Shown here piece by piece: positions 35,070 to 42,885 of a stretch of 64,000 bases of DNA. Position 1 is the first letter of the stretch. Every line of letters starts with the position of its first letter. Below the pieces are notes generated by a model. That model did no database searches. It was not told where the DNA came from and worked only from the letters and a program-made list of their open reading frames with translations. A program made the translations under genes and the position numbers. This DNA is from Myceligenerans salitolerans. Lineage in GTDB: Bacteria > Actinomycetota > Actinomycetes > Actinomycetales > Cellulomonadaceae. Location of the stretch: NCBI RefSeq assembly GCF_017349295.1, contig NZ_JAFMPK010000019.1:62001-126000 (forward strand), in the 5' to 3' direction.

Positions 35070-36004
35070 CAGCCCTTCACCGCGCCGGCGACCAGGCCAC
35101 CGGACATCCGGCCCTGGACGATGAGGAAGAAGATCACGGCCGGGATCGCCACGAGAACCGCGGCGGCCATGACCGCGCCCCAGTTGGTGGCCTGCGTGAC
35201 CATGAGGAAGGTCCGCAGCCAGAGGGTCAGGGTCATCGTGTCGGGGCGCTGCATGATCACCAGCGCCAGCACGAAGTCGTTCCACGCGTTGATGAACGCG
35301 AAGATTCCCGTGGCGACGAGGCCGGGCGCCAGGAGCGGGAACGTGACCCGCCAGAAGGCGCCGGCCGGTGAGCAGCCGTCCACCATCGCCGCTTCCTCCA
35401 GCTCCTTCGGCACACCCGCGACGAAGCCGCGCAGCGTCCAGATGGTGAAGGGCAGCACACCCGCCACGTAGACCAGTGACAGGCCGATGATCGTGTTGAT
35501 CAGCGCCCAGCCGTCGATGATCCGGTAGAGGGAGATGATCATCGCCTCGCCCGGGATCATCTGGATCACCAGGATGAGGATGATGAAGGTGCGCCGCCCC
35601 TTGAAGGTGAACCGGGTCAGTGCGATCGACGCGACGAAGCCGATCACCAGGCACACCACCAGGGTGATAAACGTGGCGCTCAGCGAGTTCACCACGGCGG
35701 GCGGGAACGGCGCACGCTCCTGGCTGAACATCGCCGAACGGTAGTTGTCCAGGGTGAAGACGTCCGGCATCGGGAAGAACGAGATCTCCTCGCCGCGGAT
35801 CCTGTTGTTCGGCAGGAAGGACGTGTTCAGCATCCAGTAGACGGGGAACACGAAGACCGCGAACACGAGGACGGCGACGAGCCCCCATCCGGCGTCCCGC
35901 ATCCGTCTGGCCGGTGACCGGCGCACCCGCGTGCTCGGCATGGTGCCCGCGGCCCCGCGCGGCGGAGCCGCCGGCTTCAGGTCGGCCGTTCTCGCCCGGT
36001 TCAC
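35069..36004 (-). CDS. Carbohydrate ABC transporter permease (MalG-like)
   Basis: 311 residues, six transmembrane segments. The EAA loop EEAAMVDGCSPAGAFWRVTFPLLAPG (about 205-230) and FINAWNDFVLAL are typical of CUT1 MalG-type permeases. The N-terminal cytoplasmic ~40 residues are basic. It overlaps the upstream permease by ATGA and the kinase gene by TGATG. It forms the membrane channel with the MalF-like partner. Confidence 0.93.
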   Translation of the reverse strand: MNRARTADLKPAAPPRGAAGTMPSTRVRRSPARRMRDAGWGLVAVLVFAVFVFPVYWMLNTSFLPNNRIRGEEISFFPMPDVFTLDNYRSAMFSQERAPFPPAVVNSLSATFITLVVCLVIGFVASIALTRFTFKGRRTFIILILVIQMIPGEAMIISLYRIIDGWALINTIIGLSLVYVAGVLPFTIWTLRGFVAGVPKELEEAAMVDGCSPAGAFWRVTFPLLAPGLVATGIFAFINAWNDFVLALVIMQRPDTMTLTLWLRTFLMVTQATNWGAVMAAAVLVAIPAVIFFLIVQGRMSGGLVAGAVKG

Positions 36005-36957
36005 AGCTCCTCCTCCTTGATGGTGCGGCGCACGTAGTAGACCGACAGCAGGAGCATGATCGCGACGAACACGAACGCGATCGCGCTGGCCGTCCCGAAG
36101 TGCCCCTGCCCCATGCCCATCTGGTAGATGTACACGCCGATGGTGTTGGTCTTCTCGCGGTCACCGCCGATGTCCTGCAGTGCGTAGACCTGGGGGAAGA
36201 CCTTGAGGTCCCAGATCATGGAGAGCACGATGAGCACCGTGACGATGGTGCGCACGTACGGCAGCATGACGAGCCGGAAGCGCGCGAAGGGGCCCGCGCC
36301 GTCGAGCTGGGCGGCCTCGAGGACCTCGCCCGGGATCTGGGACAGGCCCGCGTACATGGTGAACGCGACGAACGGGATGGCGCCCCAGACGATGATGAAC
36401 GTCAGGATGGTGAAGAAGCCGAGCGGGTCGAGCAGCCAGGAGTGACCGAACCAGCGCTCCCCCGTGATCCGCGTGAGCAGGTTGTTCACGAGGCCGTACT
36501 CGGTGTCGAAGATCCAGCCCCAGATCGTGGTCGAGCTCAGGGGCGGCATGGACCAGGCGAGCAGCAGGCCGACGGCGACCAGGAGCCGCATCTTCTTCCC
36601 GAGCCGCATCATCAGCAGGGCGATGAGCGTGCCGAACACCATGGTCAGCGTCACGGCGACGACCATGAACACGATGCTGCGCCCCAGCACGGCCCAGAAG
36701 CCGCTGTCGGTGAGGATCGCGACGTAGTTGTCCAGGCCCACCCATTCGGCGGGCATGCCCATGACCTGGGCGCGCTCGTACTCCTGGAAGGACATGATCA
36801 GCATCCGCGCGACGGGGTACCCGGTCACGACGCCGAGGATCAGGATCGACGCGGACAGCATCAGCCAGGGGACGGTGGGGAAGCGGCGGCGCTGCCGCGG
36901 TCGTGCCGGCGGCGCGGGTGCCGGGGGCGCGACGGGTTCGGTGACGAGGGAGCTCAT
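36001..36957 (-). CDS. Carbohydrate ABC transporter permease (MalF-like)
   Basis: 318 residues with six transmembrane segments. The EAA loop EAAQLDGAGPFARFRLVMLPYVR (about 228-250) is the MalF-type; LNNYVAILTDSGFW-like periplasmic segment (GLDNYVAILTD) fits CUT1 transporters. The N-terminal ~25 residues are Pro/Ala/Arg-rich. It follows the binding-protein gene after 99 nt that contain a strong hairpin. The ATPase subunit is not encoded nearby, so a shared MsiK/MalK-type ATPase is expected, as usual in actinobacteria. Confidence 0.92.
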   Translation of the reverse strand: MSSLVTEPVAPPAPAPPARPRQRRRFPTVPWLMLSASILILGVVTGYPVARMLIMSFQEYERAQVMGMPAEWVGLDNYVAILTDSGFWAVLGRSIVFMVVAVTLTMVFGTLIALLMMRLGKKMRLLVAVGLLLAWSMPPLSSTTIWGWIFDTEYGLVNNLLTRITGERWFGHSWLLDPLGFFTILTFIIVWGAIPFVAFTMYAGLSQIPGEVLEAAQLDGAGPFARFRLVMLPYVRTIVTVLIVLSMIWDLKVFPQVYALQDIGGDREKTNTIGVYIYQMGMGQGHFGTASAIAFVFVAIMLLLSVYYVRRTIKEEEL

Positions 36958-36996
36958 GGCTGCCTTCCGATGAGCAGGTGGAGGGGGCAGTGTGAC

Positions 36997-37036
36997 GGTC
37001 CCCCGCCCGGGCTCCGGGGCTGCCGGGCGGGGGACC
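36997..37036 (-). promoter_or_regulatory. Strong intercistronic hairpin between binding-protein and permease genes
   Basis: Perfect 14-bp stem GGTCCCCCGCCCGG / CCGGGCGGGGGACC with a 12-nt loop. Placed after the binding-protein stop, it would act as a 3' stabiliser or partial terminator, giving more binding protein than permease. Confidence 0.65.
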
Positions 37037-37056
37037 GCGAGAGGTGGGCTGCTGGA

Positions 37057-38349
37057 TCAGCCGTTGAGGATCGACTCGATCTCGGCGTCGATGTCGGCCG
37101 CGACCTGCTCCACGTCCTCACCGTTGGCGAGTCGCGTGAACTGGGTCTGGAGCACGGTCTGCGCCTCGACGTCGGCCCACTTCGGGGTGGCGGGGGTGAG
37201 CCTGGCGTTGGCGGCCGCCTCGACACCGGCCACGCCGATCGAGTTCTCCTGCGGCACCTCGCCGGCCAGCGACACCTTGGCGGGGATCAGACCGATGCCG
37301 GCCATGATCGACTGGTACTCGTCGCTCAGCATGATCTTGAGCGCCTCGTACGCGAGGTCGCGCTGCTCGGACTTCTGCGCGATGGCGATGTTCGAGCCGC
37401 CGGCGAACACCTGGGCGGCGCCGCCGTCCTTGCCCGGAAGGGCGAACGCCTCGAGGTCGCCGCCGTACGTCGACGCGCAGCCCGGCACGCCGTCGTCGGT
37501 CTCGGGCTCCTCGGGAGCGTTGATCGACCACTGGATCCACGTCGGGGCGGAGAGGTAGCCGATCTTGCCCTCGCAGAACGGGATCTGCAGGTCGGTCTCC
37601 TGCCCGTCCGCCGGCGCGTTCGACGCGTTGAGCATCAGGTCCTGGATCTGGGTGAGGCCGGCGATGCCGCCCTCGGTCGAGAAGCCGGCCTCCCAGGTGC
37701 CGTCGTCGGCCTGCTCGGCGATGTAGCCGCCGTTCTCCCAGATGAAGGGCAGGGCGTTGTACCAGTCCTGGCCCGGCCACCAGACGCCGGAGAACTCGCC
37801 CTCCTTGTAGAGGCTCTTCGCCGTGTCGACGTACTCGTCGAGCGTGGTCGGCACCTCGGCGTCGACCAGCTGCGGGCTGTAGAACACCGCACGCGAGCCG
37901 GCGTAGTACGGAAGCGCGTAGTGCGCGCCCTCCCAGTCCCCGGCCTCGACGAACCCGGGCAGCAGGTCGCTGCCGCCCAGCTCCTCGAACTCCTCGGCGG
38001 TGATCTCGCTGAAGTAGCCCGACGACGTGAACGCCGACGCCTGCGTGTTACCGACCTCGACCACGTCCGGGGCGTCCGAGCCCGCGAGCGCCGTCGTGTA
38101 CTTGTCGACCAGTCCCTCCCAGGACTGTTCCTCGATGACGAGCGTGGAGCCCTCGTTCTGCTCCTCGAACGTCTCCTTCAGATAGTCGCGGGCCTCGTCG
38201 GGCGTGTCGGTGCCGACCAGCCAGACGCGGACCTCACCGGTGCTCGGGCCGCCGTCGCCGTCACCGGCTTCGGCGCCGGACGAGCACGCGCCCAGTGCCA
38301 TGGTCATGGATGCCGCCGCCGTGACGGCGACGAGACGGTTCTTTCTCAC
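37057..38349 (-). CDS. Amino-sugar ABC transporter binding lipoprotein 1
   Basis: 430 residues. The leader MRKNRLVAVTAAASMTMALGAC has lipobox LGAC with the lipid-anchored cysteine at about residue 22. The mature protein is a type-1 extracellular binding fold (family 1, sugar). VRVWLVGTD, EEQSWEGLVDKYTTAL, YALPYYAGSRAVFYSPQLV and LPFIWENGGYIAE recur almost unchanged in the paralogue at 39648, suggesting duplicated ligand specificity. Start GTG 38349 follows GAGAGGA; an out-of-frame ATG just upstream was rejected. Context points to GlcNAc or chito-oligosaccharides. Confidence 0.85.
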   Translation of the reverse strand: MRKNRLVAVTAAASMTMALGACSSGAEAGDGDGGPSTGEVRVWLVGTDTPDEARDYLKETFEEQNEGSTLVIEEQSWEGLVDKYTTALAGSDAPDVVEVGNTQASAFTSSGYFSEITAEEFEELGGSDLLPGFVEAGDWEGAHYALPYYAGSRAVFYSPQLVDAEVPTTLDEYVDTAKSLYKEGEFSGVWWPGQDWYNALPFIWENGGYIAEQADDGTWEAGFSTEGGIAGLTQIQDLMLNASNAPADGQETDLQIPFCEGKIGYLSAPTWIQWSINAPEEPETDDGVPGCASTYGGDLEAFALPGKDGGAAQVFAGGSNIAIAQKSEQRDLAYEALKIMLSDEYQSIMAGIGLIPAKVSLAGEVPQENSIGVAGVEAAANARLTPATPKWADVEAQTVLQTQFTRLANGEDVEQVAADIDAEIESILNG

Positions 38350-38428
38350 GCTTTGTCATTCCTCTCGGTCTTGCCTGTGATGTCGGTGCGGTTCGTTGCC
38401 GCGCCCTCCCGTGACCACTCCTGTGTGC

Positions 38429-39574
38429 TCACGACACCCCCAGCTGAGCGGACAGGACCAGGACGGCGGCACCGAGAAGCACCACGTCCTGGCCGAGAGA
38501 CGACATCCGCAGCTGGAGCCCGGCGCTGACCGCCGGCATCGTCCGCTGCTGGAGCGTCTCCTGCGCTGCTTCCCGCAAGGGTCCGTCGAGCAGGTCCGCG
38601 GGACCGCTCAGCAGGACCTCGGCGAGGTTCAGCGCGCTGACGACGGGTGCCAGGGTCGTTCCGAGCACCCTTCCGACTTCCGCGAGGTCGGCGTCAGCAG
38701 TAGTGGGGTCCTTGTCCTCGACGGCGCTGCGCAGCGCGCGGGTGGACAGGACGGTCTCGAGGCAGCCACGGCGGCCGCAGGCGCACGGTTCGCCGTCGTC
38801 GACGGCGGTGGTGTGCCCGAGCTCGCCGGCGGCGAAGCGGAGGCCGTGGACCCGGATGCCGTCGACGACGATCCCGGCGCCGACGCCGAGCCCGACGAGG
38901 AGCAGCAGCATCCCGGAGGCGGCACCGCCGTAGGTGAACTCGCCGAGTGCCGCCGTGTTGGCGTCGTTGGCGACCTGGACGGGCAGTCCGATGCGGTCGG
39001 TGAGGACCTCGGCGAGCGGGACGTCGTACCAGCCACGGTTCGGCGCCTCGATGACGCGGCCGTGGTCGTCGATGACGCCGGGTGACCCGACGCCGATGCC
39101 GAGCACGGGGCAGGTCGCCTGGGCGACGAGCAGGCGTGCGAAGCGGGCGACCAGGTCGGTGAGCTCCTCGCCGGTGCGGCCGTCGACGTCGAGGGTGCGG
39201 CGTTCGACGACCTGGCCGGTCAGGCTGATCACGGCGCCGCGCATCTGGGCGGCGTCGGTGAGGTCGAGAGAGACGATCTGGAAGGCGTCGCCGCGCAGGC
39301 CGACGAGGATCGCGGGCTTGCCGACGCGCTGGCCGGGGCGGGTGCCCAGCTCCTCGACGAGACCCTCCGCGATGAGGACCGAGACGAGGTCGGAGATGGT
39401 GACGCGGGTGAGCGCGGTGGCCCGCGCGAGGTCGGCGCGCGACGTCGGCCCCTCGTGGAACAGGTGCTGCAGCACGAGCGACCGGTTGTGCGCCCGGGCG
39501 TGCTCGGGGAGCACCTTGGAGGTGGCGCGCAGACGCGCCCCCACTCTTCCGCTGCTGCGTGTCGTCGTCGGCAT
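38429..39574 (-). CDS. ROK-family transcriptional regulator (NagC/XylR type)
   Basis: 381 residues. An N-terminal winged helix (about 25-90; RSLVLQHLFHEGPTSRADLARATALTRVTISDLVSVLI) precedes a ROK domain with IGVGSPGVIDDHG, VANDANTAALGE and GELGHTTAVDDGEPCACGRRGCLETVLS, where the CxCGxxGC zinc motif is complete. It probably represses the binding-protein/permease/kinase/nagB genes until an amino sugar or its phosphate binds. A palindromic element lies 4 nt before its start. Genes for two binding proteins flank it. Confidence 0.9.
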   Translation of the reverse strand: MPTTTRSSGRVGARLRATSKVLPEHARAHNRSLVLQHLFHEGPTSRADLARATALTRVTISDLVSVLIAEGLVEELGTRPGQRVGKPAILVGLRGDAFQIVSLDLTDAAQMRGAVISLTGQVVERRTLDVDGRTGEELTDLVARFARLLVAQATCPVLGIGVGSPGVIDDHGRVIEAPNRGWYDVPLAEVLTDRIGLPVQVANDANTAALGEFTYGGAASGMLLLLVGLGVGAGIVVDGIRVHGLRFAAGELGHTTAVDDGEPCACGRRGCLETVLSTRALRSAVEDKDPTTADADLAEVGRVLGTTLAPVVSALNLAEVLLSGPADLLDGPLREAAQETLQQRTMPAVSAGLQLRMSSLGQDVVLLGAAVLVLSAQLGVS

Positions 39575-39577
39575 GTT

Positions 39578-39598
39578 TGTTAGTACACCTGATTAACA
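39578..39598 (-). promoter_or_regulatory. Palindromic operator-like element before the ROK regulator gene
   Basis: TGTTA (39578-39582) and TAACA (39594-39598) flank 11 nt, AT-rich in a GC-rich genome. A TACTAA hexamer within it could be the -10 box, ending about 8 nt before the ATG. This may be both promoter and autoregulatory ROK site. Confidence 0.4.
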
Positions 39599-39647
39599 GC
39601 GTTCTGTCTATTCCCGGACGGTGCCGTTACCTGACCGTTACCGGATC

Positions 39648-40967
39648 TCACCCGCCGACGCGCCAGTTGAGCATCGACTCGATCTGCGCATCGAGGTCCT
39701 GGGCGACCGTGACGGGATCGGCGCCCCGGGCGAGGCGCGCGAAGGCCGCGGGGATGATCCCGTGGTCCTCGATGTCGCCCCACTTGGGCGTGGCGGGGGT
39801 GAGGCGGGCCCCCTGCGCGGCGGCCACCCCCGCCGCGGCGATCGGATCGGACTGGTCCACCGCGTCCGCCAGCGACCGGCGTCCGGGGATCAGGCCGTTC
39901 TCCGCGAGGATCGTCTGGTACTCGTCCCCGAGCATGATGCGCATGACCTCGTAGGCGAGCTCGGGGTTGGGGGACTCCTCGGCCATCGCGATGTTCGACC
40001 CGCCCGCGAACACGGGCGCCACCTCCCCCGGCTCGCTCCCCGGGAGCGGAATGGCCCTCAGGTCCTTGCCGTAGGTGGACGCGCAGCCCGGCACCCCGCC
40101 GTCCTCCGGCTCCTCCGGCGCCTGGATCTCCCACCGCATCCACGTCGGCGCCGAGACGAAGCCCGCGACCCCCGCGCAGAACGGCTGGACCAGGTCGGTA
40201 CCGTCGTCACCGGCGGGTGCGTTGGACGCGGCCGTCATGAGCCGCTGCACCTGCCGCATGCCCTCGATCCCGCCGGGCGAGGAGAAGCCCGCGTCCCAGG
40301 TCCCGTCGTCCCGCCGCTCCGCCACGTAGCCGCCGTTCTCCCAGATGAACGGCAGCGCGCTGTACCAGTCACGCCCGGGCATCCACATGCCCGAGAACTC
40401 CGCCGTCCGCATGCTGACGGCGGTCTCCACCAGTTCGTCGAGGGTCTGGGGCACCGGGCGGTCCCCGAGGAGCTGCTCCGAGTAGAAGATCACCCGGGAG
40501 CCCGCGTAGTAGGGCAGCGCGTAGCGCACGCCGTCGTAGGTGCCGGCCTCGACGAAACCGGGCAGGAGGTCGTCACCGCCGAGTTCCTCGTACTGCTCCG
40601 GCGTGATCGGCGCGAGGAGCCCTCCGGCGTCGAGGGCGGCCGACTGGGTGTTGCCCATCTCGACGACGTCGGGCGCCACGCGGTGCGTCCCGCCGCTCAG
40701 ACGTTCGGTCAGCACCTCGACCAGCCCGTTCCAGGACTGCCGCTCCACGAGCAGCTCGACGTCCGGGTGCTCGCGGGCGAACGTCCGGGTCAGGTGATCG
40801 ATGGCCGCCTGCGGCGTGTCCTGGCCCGCCAGCCAGACACGCACCGTGGTGGGCCGGTCACCGCCGGAGGCGCTCGGCCCGGCCCCCGCGGGACCGGGCG
40901 CGCAACCCGCCAGGGCCGCGAACGCCACGGTCGCGGCGACCACCAGGAGACGAGAACTCTTCTTCAT
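39648..40967 (-). CDS. Amino-sugar ABC transporter binding lipoprotein 2
   Basis: 439 residues. The start at 40967, after AAAGG, gives MKKSSRLLVVAATVAFAALAGC with lipobox LAGC. Large parts repeat lipoprotein 1: VRVWLAGQDTPQAAIDHLT, RQSWNGLVEVLTERL, YALPYYAGSRVIFYSEQLL, LPFIWENGGYVAE, PGCASTYGKDL. The longer in-frame start with MMRRPRRKGPR is less likely. It precedes the regulator with 73 nt. Two binding proteins for one permease pair suggest broadened ligand range or a duplication whose second copy may serve separate expression. Confidence 0.83.
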   Translation of the reverse strand: MKKSSRLLVVAATVAFAALAGCAPGPAGAGPSASGGDRPTTVRVWLAGQDTPQAAIDHLTRTFAREHPDVELLVERQSWNGLVEVLTERLSGGTHRVAPDVVEMGNTQSAALDAGGLLAPITPEQYEELGGDDLLPGFVEAGTYDGVRYALPYYAGSRVIFYSEQLLGDRPVPQTLDELVETAVSMRTAEFSGMWMPGRDWYSALPFIWENGGYVAERRDDGTWDAGFSSPGGIEGMRQVQRLMTAASNAPAGDDGTDLVQPFCAGVAGFVSAPTWMRWEIQAPEEPEDGGVPGCASTYGKDLRAIPLPGSEPGEVAPVFAGGSNIAMAEESPNPELAYEVMRIMLGDEYQTILAENGLIPGRRSLADAVDQSDPIAAAGVAAAQGARLTPATPKWGDIEDHGIIPAAFARLARGADPVTVAQDLDAQIESMLNWRVGG

Positions 40968-41034
40968 GCGGGGACCTTTCCGACGGGGCCGGCGCATCAC
41001 ACGCCTGGCGTCACGTCGGCTCCCCTGTGCGCCG

Positions 41035-41044
41035 ACTTATAAGT
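41035..41044. promoter_or_regulatory. AT-rich palindrome upstream of binding-protein 2 gene
   Basis: Perfect 10-bp palindrome ACTTATAAGT, about 70 nt before the ATG of the binding-protein gene. It may contain the -10 element (TTATAA) and could be an operator. The 234-bp gap 41001-41234 shows no other clear structure. Confidence 0.35.
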
Positions 41045-41234
41045 TAGGCCCCCTACTGAACATCGTCGGGCACGCAAAGTCCAGTCCCTCGCGCGGACCG
41101 CAACCGAACCTTGACACCGCCGCTGACCGGCGGAAGCGCTGCACCGGCCCGCTTTTCACCCGTTCGGGCGCACGGGAGGGACCGGCAACCCCGTTTGGTG
41201 GCGGAGCCTGTCACCGGGCCGCCGGTCGCCGCCC

Positions 41235-41636
41235 TCAGTCCGTGACGGCCAGGGCATCGATCTCGACGAGCATCTCCTCACGCGGGAGGCCCACCATCAC
41301 GGTGGTACGGCTCGGCAGCACGCCGGACGGGCAGCGCTCGGTGACGAACGCGCCGTACGCCTCGTTCATCGCGGCGAAGTCGTCCCGTGACGTGAGGTAC
41401 ACCCGCAGCATGACGACGTCGTCGAACGTCGCGCCCGCCGCCTCCACGATCGCGGCCACGTTCTCCAGCGTGCGCGTGGTCTGCGCGGCGACGTCACCGG
41501 CGTGCACGTACTCCCCCGTCGCCGGGTCGACGGGACCCTGCCCGCTCACCTGGACGAACGGGCCCTTGCGGACGCCCTGGTGGAAGACGTGCGCGGGGGC
41601 GGGAGCGGAGTCGGTGCGGATGGCTTCCTTGGTCAT
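41235..41636 (-). CDS. RidA-family enamine/imine deaminase
   Basis: 133 residues of the YjgF/YER057c/UK114 family. HVFHQGVRKGPFVQVSGQGPVDPATGEYVHAGDVAAQTTRTLENVAAIVEAAGA and the arginine motif LPSRTTVMVGLP are the core elements. RidA enzymes hydrolyse the reactive enamines/imines made by PLP-dependent dehydratases. It starts 22 nt after the D-serine-dehydratase-like gene, exactly the enzyme that would make such intermediates. Third gene of the fused-hexosaminidase operon. Confidence 0.88.
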   Translation of the reverse strand: MTKEAIRTDSAPAPAHVFHQGVRKGPFVQVSGQGPVDPATGEYVHAGDVAAQTTRTLENVAAIVEAAGATFDDVVMLRVYLTSRDDFAAMNEAYGAFVTERCPSGVLPSRTTVMVGLPREEMLVEIDALAVTD

Positions 41637-41658
41637 GGGGTTCCTCTCGCGGTGTGCT

Positions 41659-42885
41659 TCAGTGGAAGGCGAGCTGCAGCGGCTCGACGATCTCGTCGCC
41701 GTCGACCAGGTACGCCGTCCGGTAGAGCTGGAACGTCGTGCAGGGATGGGAGACGCCGAACCCGACGACGTCGCCCGGCCGGAGCTCCCGCGCCGCGTCC
41801 GGGGTCACCCGGACGAACGCGTGCTGGTCGTTGAGCGCGGTCACCTCGCCCCAGCGGTCGGGCAGGTCACGAGCCTTGCCCAGGCGCCCGTCGTCGCCCA
41901 CGGTGCGGACCACCAGCGGCACGGGCAGGTCGAGGTCCGACGACACGTCGCGCCGTCCCGTCCCACAGATGACCAGGCCCGGCTCCGGCGTCGACAGCAC
42001 CTGGCCCCAGACGGTCAGCGCCGGTCGGAGCGGGCCGGCACCCAGCCGGCGCCACGGGTCGGCGCGGTGGTAGTGGCCGTGGTCGTGGGCGACGTACGCG
42101 CCCGAGCGCAGCACCACGCGCGCCGCCACGGTCGCGCCGGCGGGATCGCTCAGCGGCTTGGTCAGCTCGCGCAGCACGACGTCGGCGAACGCGCTCCCGC
42201 CCGCGCTGAGCACCACCTCGCCGGGCACCAGGCCGGCGACACGGGCGCCCGCCGCGCGCAGGTCATGGCACCAGGCCGCCACCGCGTCGAGCTCGCCGGC
42301 GCTCGTGCCGCCCGCCACCGGCCCCTCGTACCCGGCGACGCCGACGAGCCGCAGCCCCGCCTGGGTCACCTCCCGGGCCAGGGCCGCGACCTGGGCGATC
42401 GACCGCACCCCGGTGCGTCCGCCCGGCACGCCGACCTCCACCAGCACGCCGAGCCGCTCGGGAAACACCGCCTCGGCGAACGCCGCGTCCAGAAGGGCCA
42501 CGCCCTCCGGCGAGTCGACGTAGACCCAGACCTCCTCGACCTCGCCCGCGTCCAGCGCGGCGCGCAGCCACCGGGCCTCGCGCGGGTCGGTGAGCTCGTT
42601 CGCCAGCAGGACGCGCGTGCGCAGTCCCACCTTGCCCCACCACACGACCTCCCGGAGCTGGCCGGGCGTGGCCACCGTCGCGCCCCAGGTACCGGCGGCC
42701 GCCTGACGCCGGTAGATCCCCGTGGACATGTGCGTCTTCACATGCGGTGCGAACTCCACGCCCGCCTCCGAGAACACGTCGGCCACGCAGGTGATGTTGT
42801 GCTCGAGCGCCGCCCGGTCGACGGTGAGCAGGGGCCAGGACAGCGAGAAGTCGTCGATGCGCACGGGGAGATTGTGCCGGATCAT
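41659..42885 (-). CDS. PLP-dependent D-amino-acid deaminase (D-serine dehydratase-like, alanine-racemase N-domain)
   Basis: 408 residues. FAPHVKTHMS near residue 48 contains the PLP lysine typical of alanine-racemase-fold, DSD1-type enzymes. LVGVAGYEGPVAGG and SAGGSAF lie in the barrel. The C-terminal domain has VVGFGVSHPCTTF, where His and Cys fit the zinc site of eukaryotic/bacterial D-serine dehydratases. It likely converts a D-amino acid (D-Ser, D-Thr or similar) to a 2-keto acid and ammonia through an enamine, which RidA clears. It overlaps the fused-gene stop (ATGA), so production is coupled. Exact substrate is unknown. Confidence 0.8.
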   Translation of the reverse strand: MIRHNLPVRIDDFSLSWPLLTVDRAALEHNITCVADVFSEAGVEFAPHVKTHMSTGIYRRQAAAGTWGATVATPGQLREVVWWGKVGLRTRVLLANELTDPREARWLRAALDAGEVEEVWVYVDSPEGVALLDAAFAEAVFPERLGVLVEVGVPGGRTGVRSIAQVAALAREVTQAGLRLVGVAGYEGPVAGGTSAGELDAVAAWCHDLRAAGARVAGLVPGEVVLSAGGSAFADVVLRELTKPLSDPAGATVAARVVLRSGAYVAHDHGHYHRADPWRRLGAGPLRPALTVWGQVLSTPEPGLVICGTGRRDVSSDLDLPVPLVVRTVGDDGRLGKARDLPDRWGEVTALNDQHAFVRVTPDAARELRPGDVVGFGVSHPCTTFQLYRTAYLVDGDEIVEPLQLAFH

